Assembly (NCBI GenBank): GCA_963816925.1
Contig: CAWFMY010000028.1
Coordinates: 1 to 64,000 of the forward strand
Direction: 5' to 3'
DNA length: 64,000 bases
Source: CAIWHR01 sp963816925
GTDB taxonomy: Bacteria > Pseudomonadota > Gammaproteobacteria > Burkholderiales > Casimicrobiaceae
The notes under the pieces were generated by a model that made no database searches, had not been told where the DNA came from, and saw only the letters and a program-made list of their open reading frames with translations. The first letter of the stretch is position 1; the number at the start of each line of letters is the position of its first letter. Below are positions 17,661 to 26,457 of this stretch, piece by piece. A program made the position numbers and the translations under genes.

Positions 17661-17755
17661 ACGTTTTACCCTATATAACCCATTGACGGGAAAAGGCTTT
17701 TTCGATCCGTACCGGAATCGGGCCGCCTCCTGTTAGCTGTTGATCGGTTTAATCA

Positions 17756-18859
17756 ATGCAACTCAAGCAAACCGCACGGGATGCGCTGCTGAAACCTTTG
17801 CAGGCGGTCTCCGGCATCGTCGAACGGCGGCACACGCTGCCGATTCTCGCGAATGTGCTGCTCGAGCAGAAGGAGGGCCGCCTCTACGTGACGGCCACCG
17901 ACCTCGAAATGCAGATCACCGCGCACTCCGAACTGGCGGGCAAGGAAGCGCAGGCGGTCACGGTGGCCGCGCGCAAGCTCCAGGACCTGCTGCGCGCGCT
18001 GCCCGAGGACACGACGCTCAACGTCGAGACCGCCGGCAGCCGGATGACGGTCCGCGCGGGGCGCTCCCGCTTCAACCTGCAGACGCTCCCTGCCGCCGAC
18101 TACCCGAAGATCGGACAGGGCCAGGACCAGGTGCAGGCGTTGACGCTGCCGCAGCGCGACCTCCGCGGTCTCCTCAAGTCCGTCGAATTCGCGATGGCGC
18201 AGCAGGACATCCGGTATTACCTGAACGGCATGCTGCTCGTGATCGACAAGGGGACGCTGCAGGCGGTCGCAACCGACGGCCATCGCCTCGCCTGGGCGAG
18301 CCTTGCGATCGTCGGCGATTACCAGCGGCAGGAGGTGATCCTGCCGCGCAAGACCGTGCTCGAGCTCGGCAAGCTCCTCGCCGACGTCGACGACGCCGTG
18401 ACCATCGACGTGCTCGCGAACCAGGTCCGCTTCGGCTTCGCCAACGTCGAGCTCACGAGCAAGGTGGTCGACGGCAAGTTTCCCGATTTCAACCGCGTGA
18501 TCCCCACCGGACACGCGAAACGGATCGAGCTCCCGCGCACGGAGCTCCTGGCCGCGCTGCAACGCGCGGCGATCCTGTCGAACGAGAAATTCCGCGGCGT
18601 CCGGCTGGTGCTCGCGCCGGACCAGCTGAAGATCATCTGCACGAACAGCGAGCAGGAGGAAGCCGAGGAAGAGCTCGAGGTCGCCTACAAGGGCGAGGGC
18701 CTCGACATCGGCTTCAACATCACCTACCTGCTGGACGTGCTGCAGAACATGGCGATGGAAAAGGTCGTGCTTGCTTTCGGCGACGCCAATTCCAGCGCGC
18801 TTGTCACGGTGCCGGATCGCGACGACTACAAGTACGTCGTGATGCCGATGCGAATCTGA
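17756..18859 (+). CDS. dnaN: DNA polymerase III beta subunit (sliding clamp)
   Basis: 367 residues, the standard length. Three repeated clamp domains are visible; typical segments are LLKPLQAVSGIVERRHTLPIL at the start, the central HRLAWA motif and the C-terminal VVMPMRI. The clamp tethers polymerase III to DNA. It follows dnaA after a 427-base gap and is followed by a terminator, so gyrB probably has its own promoter. Confidence 0.98.
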   Translation: MQLKQTARDALLKPLQAVSGIVERRHTLPILANVLLEQKEGRLYVTATDLEMQITAHSELAGKEAQAVTVAARKLQDLLRALPEDTTLNVETAGSRMTVRAGRSRFNLQTLPAADYPKIGQGQDQVQALTLPQRDLRGLLKSVEFAMAQQDIRYYLNGMLLVIDKGTLQAVATDGHRLAWASLAIVGDYQRQEVILPRKTVLELGKLLADVDDAVTIDVLANQVRFGFANVELTSKVVDGKFPDFNRVIPTGHAKRIELPRTELLAALQRAAILSNEKFRGVRLVLAPDQLKIICTNSEQEEAEEELEVAYKGEGLDIGFNITYLLDVLQNMAMEKVVLAFGDANSSALVTVPDRDDYKYVVMPMRI

Positions 18860-18887
18860 CCGCCGCCGGATTCCTGCGCGTGACCGC

Positions 18888-18918
18888 GGCGCCGACCCCG
18901 AGTCGGCGCCGGCGTTTT
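18888..18918 (+). terminator. Rho-independent terminator of dnaN
   Basis: Perfect nine-base stem GGCGCCGAC with a five-base loop, followed by GGCG and TTTT. It ends 41 bases before the gyrB ATG. Confidence 0.7.
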
Positions 18919-18959
18919 ATGCAACCTCACCGATCTATGCAGCATCCACGAAAAACACG

Positions 18960-21407
18960 ATGACCCCAGAAATCAACAAGCCCGGCTCCAACGGCGACGA
19001 CTACGATTCGAGCAGCATCCAGGTTCTCAAGGGCCTGGAGGCGGTGCGCAAGCGTCCCGGCATGTACATCGGCGACACCTCCGACGGCAGCGGCCTCCAT
19101 CACATGGTCTTCGAGGTGCTGGACAACGCGATCGACGAGGCGCTCGCCGGATTCTGCGACGACATCAAGGTCATCATCCACGCCGACAATTCGGTGTCGG
19201 TCGTCGACAACGGCCGCGGCATTCCCACCGACATCAAGGAAGACGACGAGGAAAAGCGCTCCGCCGCCGAGATCGTGATGACCGAGCTCCACGCCGGCGG
19301 CAAGTTCGATCAGAACAGCTACAAGGTCTCCGGCGGCCTGCACGGAGTGGGGGTTTCCGTCGTCAACGCGCTGTCGTCGTGGCTGAAGCTTCGCATCTGG
19401 CGCAACGGCAAGGTGAGCCAGATGGAATTCCGCGACGGCGTCCCCGTTGCGCCGCTCGCCGTCGTCGGCAACACCGACCGCCGCGGCACCGAGGTCCACT
19501 TCATGGCCTCGCTCGAGACGTTCAACCGCGTCGAGTTCCACTACGAGATCCTGGCGAAGCGCATCCGCGAGCTGTCGTTCCTCAACAACGGGACGAAGAT
19601 CGAGTTGATCGACCAGCGCGACGGCAAGAGCGAAAACTTCGCGTACTCCGGCGGCATCAAGGGCTTCGTCGAGTACATGAACCGCAGCAAGGCGGTGCTG
19701 CACCCGAAGATCTTCCACGCGATCGGCGAGAAGGACGGCACGACCGTCGAAGTCGCGATGCAGTGGAACGATTCGTACGCGGAAAACGTCCAGTGCTTCA
19801 CCAACAACATCCCGCAGCGCGACGGTGGCACGCACCTGACCGGCTTGCGGCAGGCGATGACGCGCACGCTCAACAACTACATCGAGAAGGAAGAGATCGC
19901 CAAGAAGGCCAAGGTCGAGACGACCGGCGACGACATGCGCGAGGGTTTGTGCTGCGTGCTGTCGGTGAAGGTGCCGGAGCCCAAGTTCAGCTCGCAGACG
20001 AAGGACAAGCTCGTGTCCTCCGAAGTGATGCCGGTGGTCCAGGAGATCGTTGCCGCCAAGCTCGCCGATTTCATGCTGGAAAACCCGCTCGACGCCAAGA
20101 TCATCTGCGGGAAGATCGTCGATGCGGCGCGCGCGCGCGAAGCGGCGCGCAAAGCGCGGGAGTTGACGCGCCGCAAGGGGGTGCTCGACTCCATGGGTCT
20201 CCCGGGCAAGCTCGCCGACTGCCAGGAGCGTGATCCCGCGCTGTGCGAGCTCTATCTTGTCGAGGGCGATTCGGCCGGCGGCTCCGCGAAGCAGGGCCGC
20301 GACCGCAAATTCCAGGCGATCCTGCCGCTGCGCGGCAAGATCCTCAACGTCGAGCGCGCGCGGTTCGACAAGCTCGTGTCCTCGCAGGAAATCGTCACGC
20401 TCATCACGGCGCTTGGCACCGGTTTCGGCCGCTCGACCGGCGGCAAGGAAGAAAAGGACGAGTACAACGCCGACAAGCTGCGCTACCACCGCATCATCAT
20501 CATGACCGACGCGGACGTCGACGGCTCGCATATCCGCACGCTGTTGCTCACGTTCTTCTACCGCCAGATGCCGGAGCTGGTCGAGCGCGGGCACATCTAC
20601 ATCGCGCAGCCGCCGCTCTACAAGGTGAAGCAAGGCCGCGAGGAAACCTATCTCAAGGACGACCACGAGTTGAAACAGCACCTGCTCAAGGTGGCGCTCA
20701 AAGGTGCCGAGGTCATTCCCGGCACCGGCAAGCCTCCGCTCGCGCCCGAGACGCTCGAGAACGTCGCGCGCGAATACCTGCTGGCCGAAGCGGTGATCGA
20801 GCGGCTCGCGCGGCTGGTCGAGCCCGCGGCGCTCTATGCGCTGCTCTCCGGCGTGCGCCTCGACCTCGCGTCGGAACAGGCGGCGACGACCAGCGCCACG
20901 GCGCTGCAGGCGGCCATCGCCGATCCGGAAGTTCGCGTCGAGGCGCGCTACGACACGACCACCGAGGTGCGACGGCTCGTGATCGTGCGCACCCGTCACG
21001 GCACGCCGCACGCCACGGTGATCGACGGTGACCTCATCGCCTCGGGCGATTTCGCGCAGATCGTGAGCGCGGCGGCCGTGCTGCAGGGGCTGGTGCTGCC
21101 GGGCGCCACCGCGCGCCGCGGCGACAAGCAAATCGCGGTACGCTCGTTCAAGGACGCGCTCGACTGGCTGCTCGCCGAGGCGCGCGCCGCCGTGTCGCTG
21201 CAGCGATACAAAGGGCTGGGCGAAATGAATCCCGGGCAGTTGTGGGAGACCACGATGGACCCGAAGGTGCGGCGCCTGCTCCGCGTGCAGATCGAGGACG
21301 TCATCACGTCCGAAGAGATCTTTTCCACGCTGATGGGAGAGCAGGTCGAGCCGCGCCGCGCGTTCATCGAGTTGAACGCGCTCGGGGTGCGCAATCTCGA
21401 CGTGTAA
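18960..21407 (+). CDS. gyrB: DNA gyrase subunit B
   Basis: 815 residues. The N-terminal GHKL ATPase domain shows EVLDNAIDEAL, DNGRGIP and GGLHGVGVSVVNALS; the TOPRIM domain shows the EGDSAGGSAKQGRDR motif; the C-terminus shows QRYKGLGEMNPGQLWETTM. A proteobacterial-type insert lies around residues 580-720. With GyrA it introduces negative supercoils; it is the target of aminocoumarins. It lies third in the dnaA-dnaN-gyrB group. Confidence 0.98.
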   Translation: MTPEINKPGSNGDDYDSSSIQVLKGLEAVRKRPGMYIGDTSDGSGLHHMVFEVLDNAIDEALAGFCDDIKVIIHADNSVSVVDNGRGIPTDIKEDDEEKRSAAEIVMTELHAGGKFDQNSYKVSGGLHGVGVSVVNALSSWLKLRIWRNGKVSQMEFRDGVPVAPLAVVGNTDRRGTEVHFMASLETFNRVEFHYEILAKRIRELSFLNNGTKIELIDQRDGKSENFAYSGGIKGFVEYMNRSKAVLHPKIFHAIGEKDGTTVEVAMQWNDSYAENVQCFTNNIPQRDGGTHLTGLRQAMTRTLNNYIEKEEIAKKAKVETTGDDMREGLCCVLSVKVPEPKFSSQTKDKLVSSEVMPVVQEIVAAKLADFMLENPLDAKIICGKIVDAARAREAARKARELTRRKGVLDSMGLPGKLADCQERDPALCELYLVEGDSAGGSAKQGRDRKFQAILPLRGKILNVERARFDKLVSSQEIVTLITALGTGFGRSTGGKEEKDEYNADKLRYHRIIIMTDADVDGSHIRTLLLTFFYRQMPELVERGHIYIAQPPLYKVKQGREETYLKDDHELKQHLLKVALKGAEVIPGTGKPPLAPETLENVAREYLLAEAVIERLARLVEPAALYALLSGVRLDLASEQAATTSATALQAAIADPEVRVEARYDTTTEVRRLVIVRTRHGTPHATVIDGDLIASGDFAQIVSAAAVLQGLVLPGATARRGDKQIAVRSFKDALDWLLAEARAAVSLQRYKGLGEMNPGQLWETTMDPKVRRLLRVQIEDVITSEEIFSTLMGEQVEPRRAFIELNALGVRNLDV

Positions 21408-21428
21408 GGCAGTCGCGATGGAGATTCG

Positions 21429-22469
21429 ATGGCGAGCCTCCAACAGGTTCTGGGCGTCGAACTGCCGATCATCCAGGCGCCGATGGCCGGCTCGCAGGAC
21501 AGCCGGCTGACCGTCGCCGTCGCGAACGCCGGTGGCCTGGGATCGCTGCCGTGCGCGATGCTTACGGCGGAGATGCTGCGCAAGGAATTGGCGACGATCC
21601 GCGCGGGCACCGCCAAGCCGTACAACGTCAATTTTTTCTGCCATGTGCCTCCGGCGTTCAACGCGGCGCGCGACGCCGCGTGGCAGGCGGCACTCCGTCC
21701 GTACTACGCGGAGCTCGGGGTCGACGCGAGCGCAATTCACTCGGCGCCCGCGCGCGCGCCCTTCAGCAGCGAAATGGCCGACATCCTCGAAGCGTTCAAG
21801 CCGCCCGTGGTCAGTTTCCATTTCGGGTTGCCCTCCGCATCGCTGCTTGCACGGGTGAGGGCCTGGGGGGCCCGCATTCTCTCGTCGGCAACCACCGTCG
21901 AGGAGGCGCGCTGGCTCGCGGCGAACGGCGTCGATGCCATCATCGCGCAAGGGCTCGAGGCGGGAGGGCACCGCGGGATGTTCCTGTCGCAGGACGTGGC
22001 CACGCAGGTGGGAACCTTCGCGCTCCTGCCGCAGGTCGTTCGCGCGGTCAGCGTGCCCGTTGTCGCGGCCGGCGGCATCGCCGATGCGAAAGGCGTTGCC
22101 GCCGCGATGGCGCTCGGCGCCGCCGGCGTGCAGATCGGCACGGCTTACCTGTTGTGCCCTGAAGCGCAAACGAGCGCGGTGCATCGGGCCGCGCTCGCGA
22201 GCGACGCCGCGAAGCACACGGCGGTGACCAATCTATTCTCGGGACGGCCCGCGCGCGGGATCGTGAACCGGCTCATGCGGGAGCTCGGACCGGTCAATGC
22301 GCTCGCGCCCGAATTTCCGCTGGCGTCCGCCGCGATTGCGCCGTTGCGCGCCAAGGCCGAAAGCCGGGGCTCGGGCGACTTCTCGCCGTTGTGGTCGGGC
22401 CAGAACGCGACTGGCTGCAGCGAGCGGCGGGCCGCGGACGTGACGCGGGCGCTGGCCGCCGGCCTCTAG
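21429..22469 (+). CDS. Nitronate monooxygenase (2-nitropropane dioxygenase family)
   Basis: 346 residues with the FMN-binding TIM barrel of this family: IIQAPMAG near the start, GLEAGGHRG, and the phosphate-binding GGIADAKGVAAAMALGAAGVQIGTAYL. The C-terminal FSPLWSGQNA is typical of class II members. It oxidises alkyl nitronates such as propionate-3-nitronate using molecular oxygen. It starts 21 bases after gyrB and may be read with it. Related enzymes include enoyl-ACP reductase FabK, but the C-terminal motif favours nitronate monooxygenase. Confidence 0.88.
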   Translation: MASLQQVLGVELPIIQAPMAGSQDSRLTVAVANAGGLGSLPCAMLTAEMLRKELATIRAGTAKPYNVNFFCHVPPAFNAARDAAWQAALRPYYAELGVDASAIHSAPARAPFSSEMADILEAFKPPVVSFHFGLPSASLLARVRAWGARILSSATTVEEARWLAANGVDAIIAQGLEAGGHRGMFLSQDVATQVGTFALLPQVVRAVSVPVVAAGGIADAKGVAAAMALGAAGVQIGTAYLLCPEAQTSAVHRAALASDAAKHTAVTNLFSGRPARGIVNRLMRELGPVNALAPEFPLASAAIAPLRAKAESRGSGDFSPLWSGQNATGCSERRAADVTRALAAGL

Positions 22470-22488
22470 TCGCAAACAGGAGAACCGC

Positions 22489-22758
22489 ATGCTGCGCGTC
22501 GCCGCAATCCTTTCGATCGTGCTTTCACGCGCGATGGTCAAGCAGGAGGTCGACCGTTACACGTTCGACGCGCCGGGGCAGGCGACCTCGTACTACTACG
22601 GCTACCTGCGACTCATGCAGCTGCGCGCGCAGACGGAATTGACGCTCGGGCCGAAATTCGACCGACTGAAATTCAACGACTTCCTGTTGAGCCAGGGCTT
22701 GCTCCCTCCCGACCTCATGGCGACGGCGGTCGAGACGGAATTCATTCCCCGTTTCTAG
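22489..22758 (+). CDS. Miniature DUF885 protein (signal-like start joined to the C-terminal tail)
   Basis: 89 residues with a clear ribosome site (AACAGGAGAAC) before the ATG at 22489. Residues 1-12 (MLRVAAILSIVL) look like the start of an export signal; from about residue 15 the protein matches only the last 75 or so residues of DUF885 proteins, which are normally near 600 residues long (RYTFDAPGQATSYYYGYLRLMQLRAQ is the recognisable tail region). The frame is intact across the join. This looks like an in-frame internal deletion that kept both ends. The metal-binding helices of the full protein are missing, so peptidase activity is unlikely. Confidence 0.65.
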   Translation: MLRVAAILSIVLSRAMVKQEVDRYTFDAPGQATSYYYGYLRLMQLRAQTELTLGPKFDRLKFNDFLLSQGLLPPDLMATAVETEFIPRF

Positions 22759-22763
22759 CGCGT

Positions 22764-23784
22764 ATGCGCCTCGATCATCTGCGTGATCGACTGCGCGTGC
22801 AGGGCGCCAAGCCTTGCCACGAAGAGGCGGTGCTGCGCGCGTGGATGCGAGGCGCGGCCGCTGGAGAGCGGCACGCGCTCGGCCGAGGATTTCCTTCCGC
22901 GCACGCTGCGCGGTGCGTTGCCGGCATTCGCCGCCGCATTGCATGGCCTCGCCCGCCTGCGCTCGACGCACGCCGATGCGGACGGCGCCGCGCGCCTCCT
23001 GGTCGACCTGGCGGACGGGCAGTCGGTCGAGTCGGTGCTTCTTCCGCGCGACGGCGTGTGCGTTTCGACGCAAGTCGGCTGCGCGGTCGGCTGCGTCTTC
23101 TGCATGACCGGGCGCGACGGCCTGCAACGCTCGCTCGGCAGCGCCGAAATCGTCGCGCAGGTGGCGCTTGCCCGCTCCTTGCGCGTTGTCCGCAAGGTCG
23201 TGTTCATGGGCATGGGCGAGCCGGCGCACAACCTCGACGAAGTCATGGCCGCGATCGAATTGCTCGGCACCGTCGGCGGCATCGGCCACAAGAACCTGGT
23301 GTTCTCGACGGTTGGCGATCGCCGCGTGTTCCAGCGGTTGCCGCGCGGGCGCGTGAAGCCGGCCCTCGCCCTCTCGTTGCATTCGACGTTCGCCGAACGG
23401 CGCGCCAAGCTGCTGCCGCGCGCGCCGCGCCTCGAGCCCGATCTCCTGGTCGCGCTGGGCGAAGACTACGCGCGCGCGACGCACTATCCGATCCAGTATC
23501 AATGGACGCTGCTCGAAGGCGTCAACGACGGCGAGGAGGAAATCGAGGGCATCGTTCGGCTGCTCGCGGGCAAGTACGCGGTCATGAACCTGATTCCCTA
23601 CAACGCCGTCGACGGACTCGCATACGCGCGTCCCGCCGCGCGGCGAGCCTCCGCGATGGCGCTCGCGCTGAACGAACGCGGCGTCTTGACCAAGCTGCGC
23701 GATTCGGCGGCGCAGGAGGTCGAAGGCGGTTGCGGGCAACTGCGCGCGCGCACGATCCGGCTGCAACCGATGCCGGCCGGCTGA
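22764..23784 (+). CDS. RlmN-family radical SAM RNA methyltransferase, frameshifted in this sequence
   Basis: About 339 residues after removing one base near 22847-22850, where RAWM-EARPLESG is restored. The ATG at 22764 gives MRLDHLRDRLRVQGAKP. The radical SAM cluster motif is C-x3-C-x2-C in CAVGCVFCMTG; the C-terminal cysteine in VEGGCGQLRAR matches the methyl-carrying cysteine of RlmN. Other matches are VFMGMGEPAHNLD and NLIPYN. RlmN methylates C2 of A2503 in 23S rRNA and A37 in some tRNAs. The shorter N-terminal region and CMTG variant suggest the second, RlmN-like clade found beside a true RlmN in many betaproteobacteria, so I give no gene symbol. Confidence 0.85.
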
Positions 23785-23796
23785 GCACGTGACCGG

Positions 23797-24645
23797 CTAT
23801 TCGTGCTCCTGCAATCGCCGCAGGCGGGCGGTTTCCTCGAACTGCGCATCGTCGATCTCGCGCAACACGCTCTCGAGATCGACCGCGGCCAGCGTGCGCT
23901 CGAAGCGGCCGGTCAGCACGACGTCCGGGCTGAGCGCGCCCGACTCGTAGAGCGCCCAGATCTCGTTGCCGTAGTCCGTGGCGAGCAGCGCGGGCGCGAA
24001 GCGGCCGCAAAACCTGCGCAGGTTGTCCACGTCGCGCAGCAGCATGCGCTGCGCGTGGTTGTTGCCCGCTGCGTCCACCGCCTGCGGCAGGTCGATGATC
24101 ACCGGCCCGTCGTCGGCCAACAGGATGTTGAACTCGCTGAGGTCGCCGTGGATGATGCCGGCGCAGAGCATGCGCACGACTTCGCGGATCAGGCGGTGAT
24201 GCAGCTCGACCGCGACCTGCGGGGCGAAGTCGAGATCGTTGAGCCGCGGCGCGGCGTTCCCCGCGGCGTCGGTGACGAGCTCCATCAGCAGCACGCCTTC
24301 GTGGAAATTGAACGGACGCGGCACGCGGACACCTGCGGCCGCGAGACGATAGAGCGCCGCCACTTCAGCGCTCTGCCAGGCCTTTTCCTGCGACTCGCGG
24401 CCGAAGCGGGTGCCTTTCGCCATCGCGCGCGCCTGGCGGGTGTTCTTGGTCTTGCGGTTCTCGGTGTAGTCGACGGCCTGCCGGAAGCTCCTCTTGTCCG
24501 CTTCCTTGTAGATCTTGGCGCAGCGCGCGACCGCGCCGCAGCGCACGACGAACACCATCGCCTCCTTGCCGCTCATCAACTGGCGCACCACCGAGTCGAT
24601 GATGCCCTCGTCGACGAGCGGCTGCAGGCGCTTCGGGATTTTCAT
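23797..24645 (-). CDS. RIO1-family serine/threonine protein kinase
   Basis: 282 residues. The RIO kinase fold is shown by the nucleotide-binding lysine region (GKEAMVFVVRCGAVARCAKIY), the RIO-specific block KRSFRQAVDYTENRKTKN, the catalytic loop HGDLSEFNILL and the metal-binding IIDLPQAVD in place of DFG. Eukaryotic and archaeal RIO kinases mature the small ribosomal subunit; the bacterial role is not established. It starts eight bases after yaeQ on the same strand, so the two form a likely operon. Confidence 0.88.
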   Translation of the reverse strand: MKIPKRLQPLVDEGIIDSVVRQLMSGKEAMVFVVRCGAVARCAKIYKEADKRSFRQAVDYTENRKTKNTRQARAMAKGTRFGRESQEKAWQSAEVAALYRLAAAGVRVPRPFNFHEGVLLMELVTDAAGNAAPRLNDLDFAPQVAVELHHRLIREVVRMLCAGIIHGDLSEFNILLADDGPVIIDLPQAVDAAGNNHAQRMLLRDVDNLRRFCGRFAPALLATDYGNEIWALYESGALSPDVVLTGRFERTLAAVDLESVLREIDDAQFEETARLRRLQEHE

Positions 24646-24653
24646 GCGCCGCA

Positions 24654-25226
24654 CTATACCTTGCGGTTGCGCACCGGCGCGCTCGCCAGGGCTTTCAGCA
24701 CGCGTAGCTCGACCGGGACCGAGGTCGCCCCGTCGGAAACGAAGACGTGCCCTTCCTGGATCGTGACCTGCAAGCGCATGGAGCGGGCCGCCAGCAGCGC
24801 AAGCGCGCGGCTCGCGTCGATGGGCACTTCGGCGACGGCGAGCCGCTCCTGGCGCAGGAGCGCGTCGCGGACGCCCTGCCACCAGAGATCGACGGCGCGC
24901 CCGCCATACGCCAGGACGTGGACCGCGCGCGCGCGGCCGCAGGCCTTGCGCAGCTCGCGCTCGTCCGGCAGGCCGACCTCGATCCATTGCAGGATGACGC
25001 CCGTGAGGTCGCGGCGCCACACGTCGGGCTCGTCTTCGGTGCTGAGGCCGCGCCCGAATTCCAGCGCGTCGTCCGCATGCAACGCGAACGCGAGGAGGCG
25101 AATCATCATGCGCTCGTCCGTTTCGGACGGATGCCGCGCGATCGTGAGCTCATGGTCGCGGTAATAGCCGCGGTCGATGTCGGCGACCGAGAGCACCGCT
25201 TTGCAGATTGTCGATTTGAGTGCCAT
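24654..25226 (-). CDS. yaeQ: YaeQ family protein
   Basis: 190 residues, the usual length. It matches E. coli YaeQ throughout: MALKSTICKAVLSVADIDRG at the start, LTIARHPSETDERMMIRLLAF, DEPDVW, WIEVGLPDERELRKAC and LQVTIQEGHVFVSD. The fold resembles PD-(D/E)xK nucleases; E. coli yaeQ was described as a suppressor of rfaH haemolysin defects, but its activity is unclear. The ATG at 25226 lies directly against the broken end of the AAA regulator fragment, with no promoter spacer of its own. Confidence 0.92.
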   Translation of the reverse strand: MALKSTICKAVLSVADIDRGYYRDHELTIARHPSETDERMMIRLLAFALHADDALEFGRGLSTEDEPDVWRRDLTGVILQWIEVGLPDERELRKACGRARAVHVLAYGGRAVDLWWQGVRDALLRQERLAVAEVPIDASRALALLAARSMRLQVTIQEGHVFVSDGATSVPVELRVLKALASAPVRNRKV

Positions 25227-26250
25227 CGTCGGCCTGCGCGAGGCTCTTGTCGACGAGCGAGGTGAGAAGGTCGAGCGCCATCTCGCGATCGACGCCTTCG
25301 CCGCAGCAGACCGCTTCCGCGGCGTCGAGCGTCCAGCCGCCGGCAAACACCGCCAGCCGGCGCAGCATGCGCCCGCTCCGGAATCGTCGAGCAGGTCGTA
25401 GCTCCAGTCGATCAGCGCGCGCAGCGTCTGCTGGCGCGGCAGCGCCGTGCGCGAGCCGCCGGTCAGCAGGCGGAATCGCTGATCGAGCCGCCGGTTGACT
25501 TCGTCCACCGACATCGACCGCACGCGCGCCGCCGCAAGCTCGAGGGCGAGCGGGATGCCGTCGAGCCGCGCGCAGATCGACGCGAGCGCCGCGGCGTTGT
25601 CGCGTGGTGATCGCGAATTGCGGCAGGCTGGGCTTGCGCGCGCTCGACGAACAGGCGCACCGAATCGTAGCGCGCGACGCGTTCCGGCGTGAGGTCGCTG
25701 CTTCGCGTCCGGCATCGAGCAGCGACGGCACGCGAAACGTCAGCTCGCCGGCGATGCCGAGCGCCTCGCGGCTGCTGACGAGCAGCACGACCTTGCGGGC
25801 AGCGGCGCAGCAGCGCATCGGCCAGCTGCGCGCAGGCGCCGAGCAGGTGCTCGGAATTGTCGAGCACCAGCAGCGACCTGCCGGGATTTCAGGTGCTCGG
25901 TGAGCGTCTGCGCCAGGCTCTTGCCGGTTCTCCTCGCGCAGCCCGAGCACCGCGGCCACCGTCTGCGGCACGAGCGCGGGATCCGAAAGCGCGCGAGCTC
26001 GACCAGCCAGACGCCGTCCGGGTAGGCGCTCGAGGAGCTCGGCCGCGACGTGCAGCGCAAGCGCGTCTTGCCGCAGCCCCCGGCGCCGGTCAGCGTGAGC
26101 AGCGGCGTCCGGGTGAAGAGCGACTTGATCTGCTCGATCTCCTGCTCGCGGCCGATGAAGCTCGTCAGTTGCTGCGGGAGATTGTTGGGGGTCGAATCGA
26201 GCGAGCGCAGCGCGGGAAACGCCAACGGCAGGTCCGTGTAGGGGTCGGGA
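25227..26250 (-). pseudogene. Remnant of an AAA/NB-ARC-type ATPase regulator (cyclase/AfsR-like), many frameshifts
   Basis: Pieces in all three minus-strand frames join into the ATPase core of large signal-transduction regulators: NNLPQQLTSFIGREQEIEQI, the P-loop LTLTGAGGCGKTRL, YPDGVWLVELA, VPQTVAAVLGLREE, LLVLDNSEHLLGACAQLADALL, SSREALGIAGELTFRVPSL, ICARLDGIPLALELAAARVRS, FRLLTGGSRTALPRQQTLRALIDWSYDLLDD and LRRLAVFAGGWTLDAAEAV. At least ten single-base shifts are needed. The N-terminal sensor or DNA-binding part and the C-terminal TPR part are absent: the match begins abruptly near 26250 and stops at the yaeQ ATG. It cannot make a working protein as it stands. Confidence 0.75.
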
Positions 26251-26457
26251 CGCCTGCGCGACGATCGGGACGTCGCCCGGGACGAGCGGCGCCGCGGCAA
26301 TCGCAATTCTGGCCTACAATTGCGGCTTTTTGCCGGACGGCGCGTCGTGAACGGCGCCACCGGGACAAGGTCAAATCCCCGGAATCCGGCCAATTCCGGT
26401 CGATTCCGGCGGCAATCGGGCTCCTCCGGCGCCAAATTCATGTGCTATCCGACCTTT

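Larger units (their letters stand above)
17453..17755. other. dnaA-dnaN intergenic region, possible origin
   Basis: 303 bases without a convincing gene; a 69-codon open frame at 17469-17678 has no family resemblance. The right half is AT-rich for this genome and holds one perfect DnaA box (17652-17660), a promoter and the run TTTTACCCTATATAACC. Together with the rpmH-dnaA gap this is the likely oriC area, but I see only one consensus box in each gap, fewer than typical origins show. Confidence 0.45.

Noticed and set aside
17469..17678. 69-codon open frame in the dnaA-dnaN gap
   Set aside because: No ribosome site or family resemblance; it covers the promoter and DnaA box.
18927..22217. 1096-codon open frame on the minus strand
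   Set aside because: It is the antisense shadow of gyrB and the nitronate monooxygenase gene; its composition (Arg/His/Val-rich) is typical of a shadow in GC-rich DNA.
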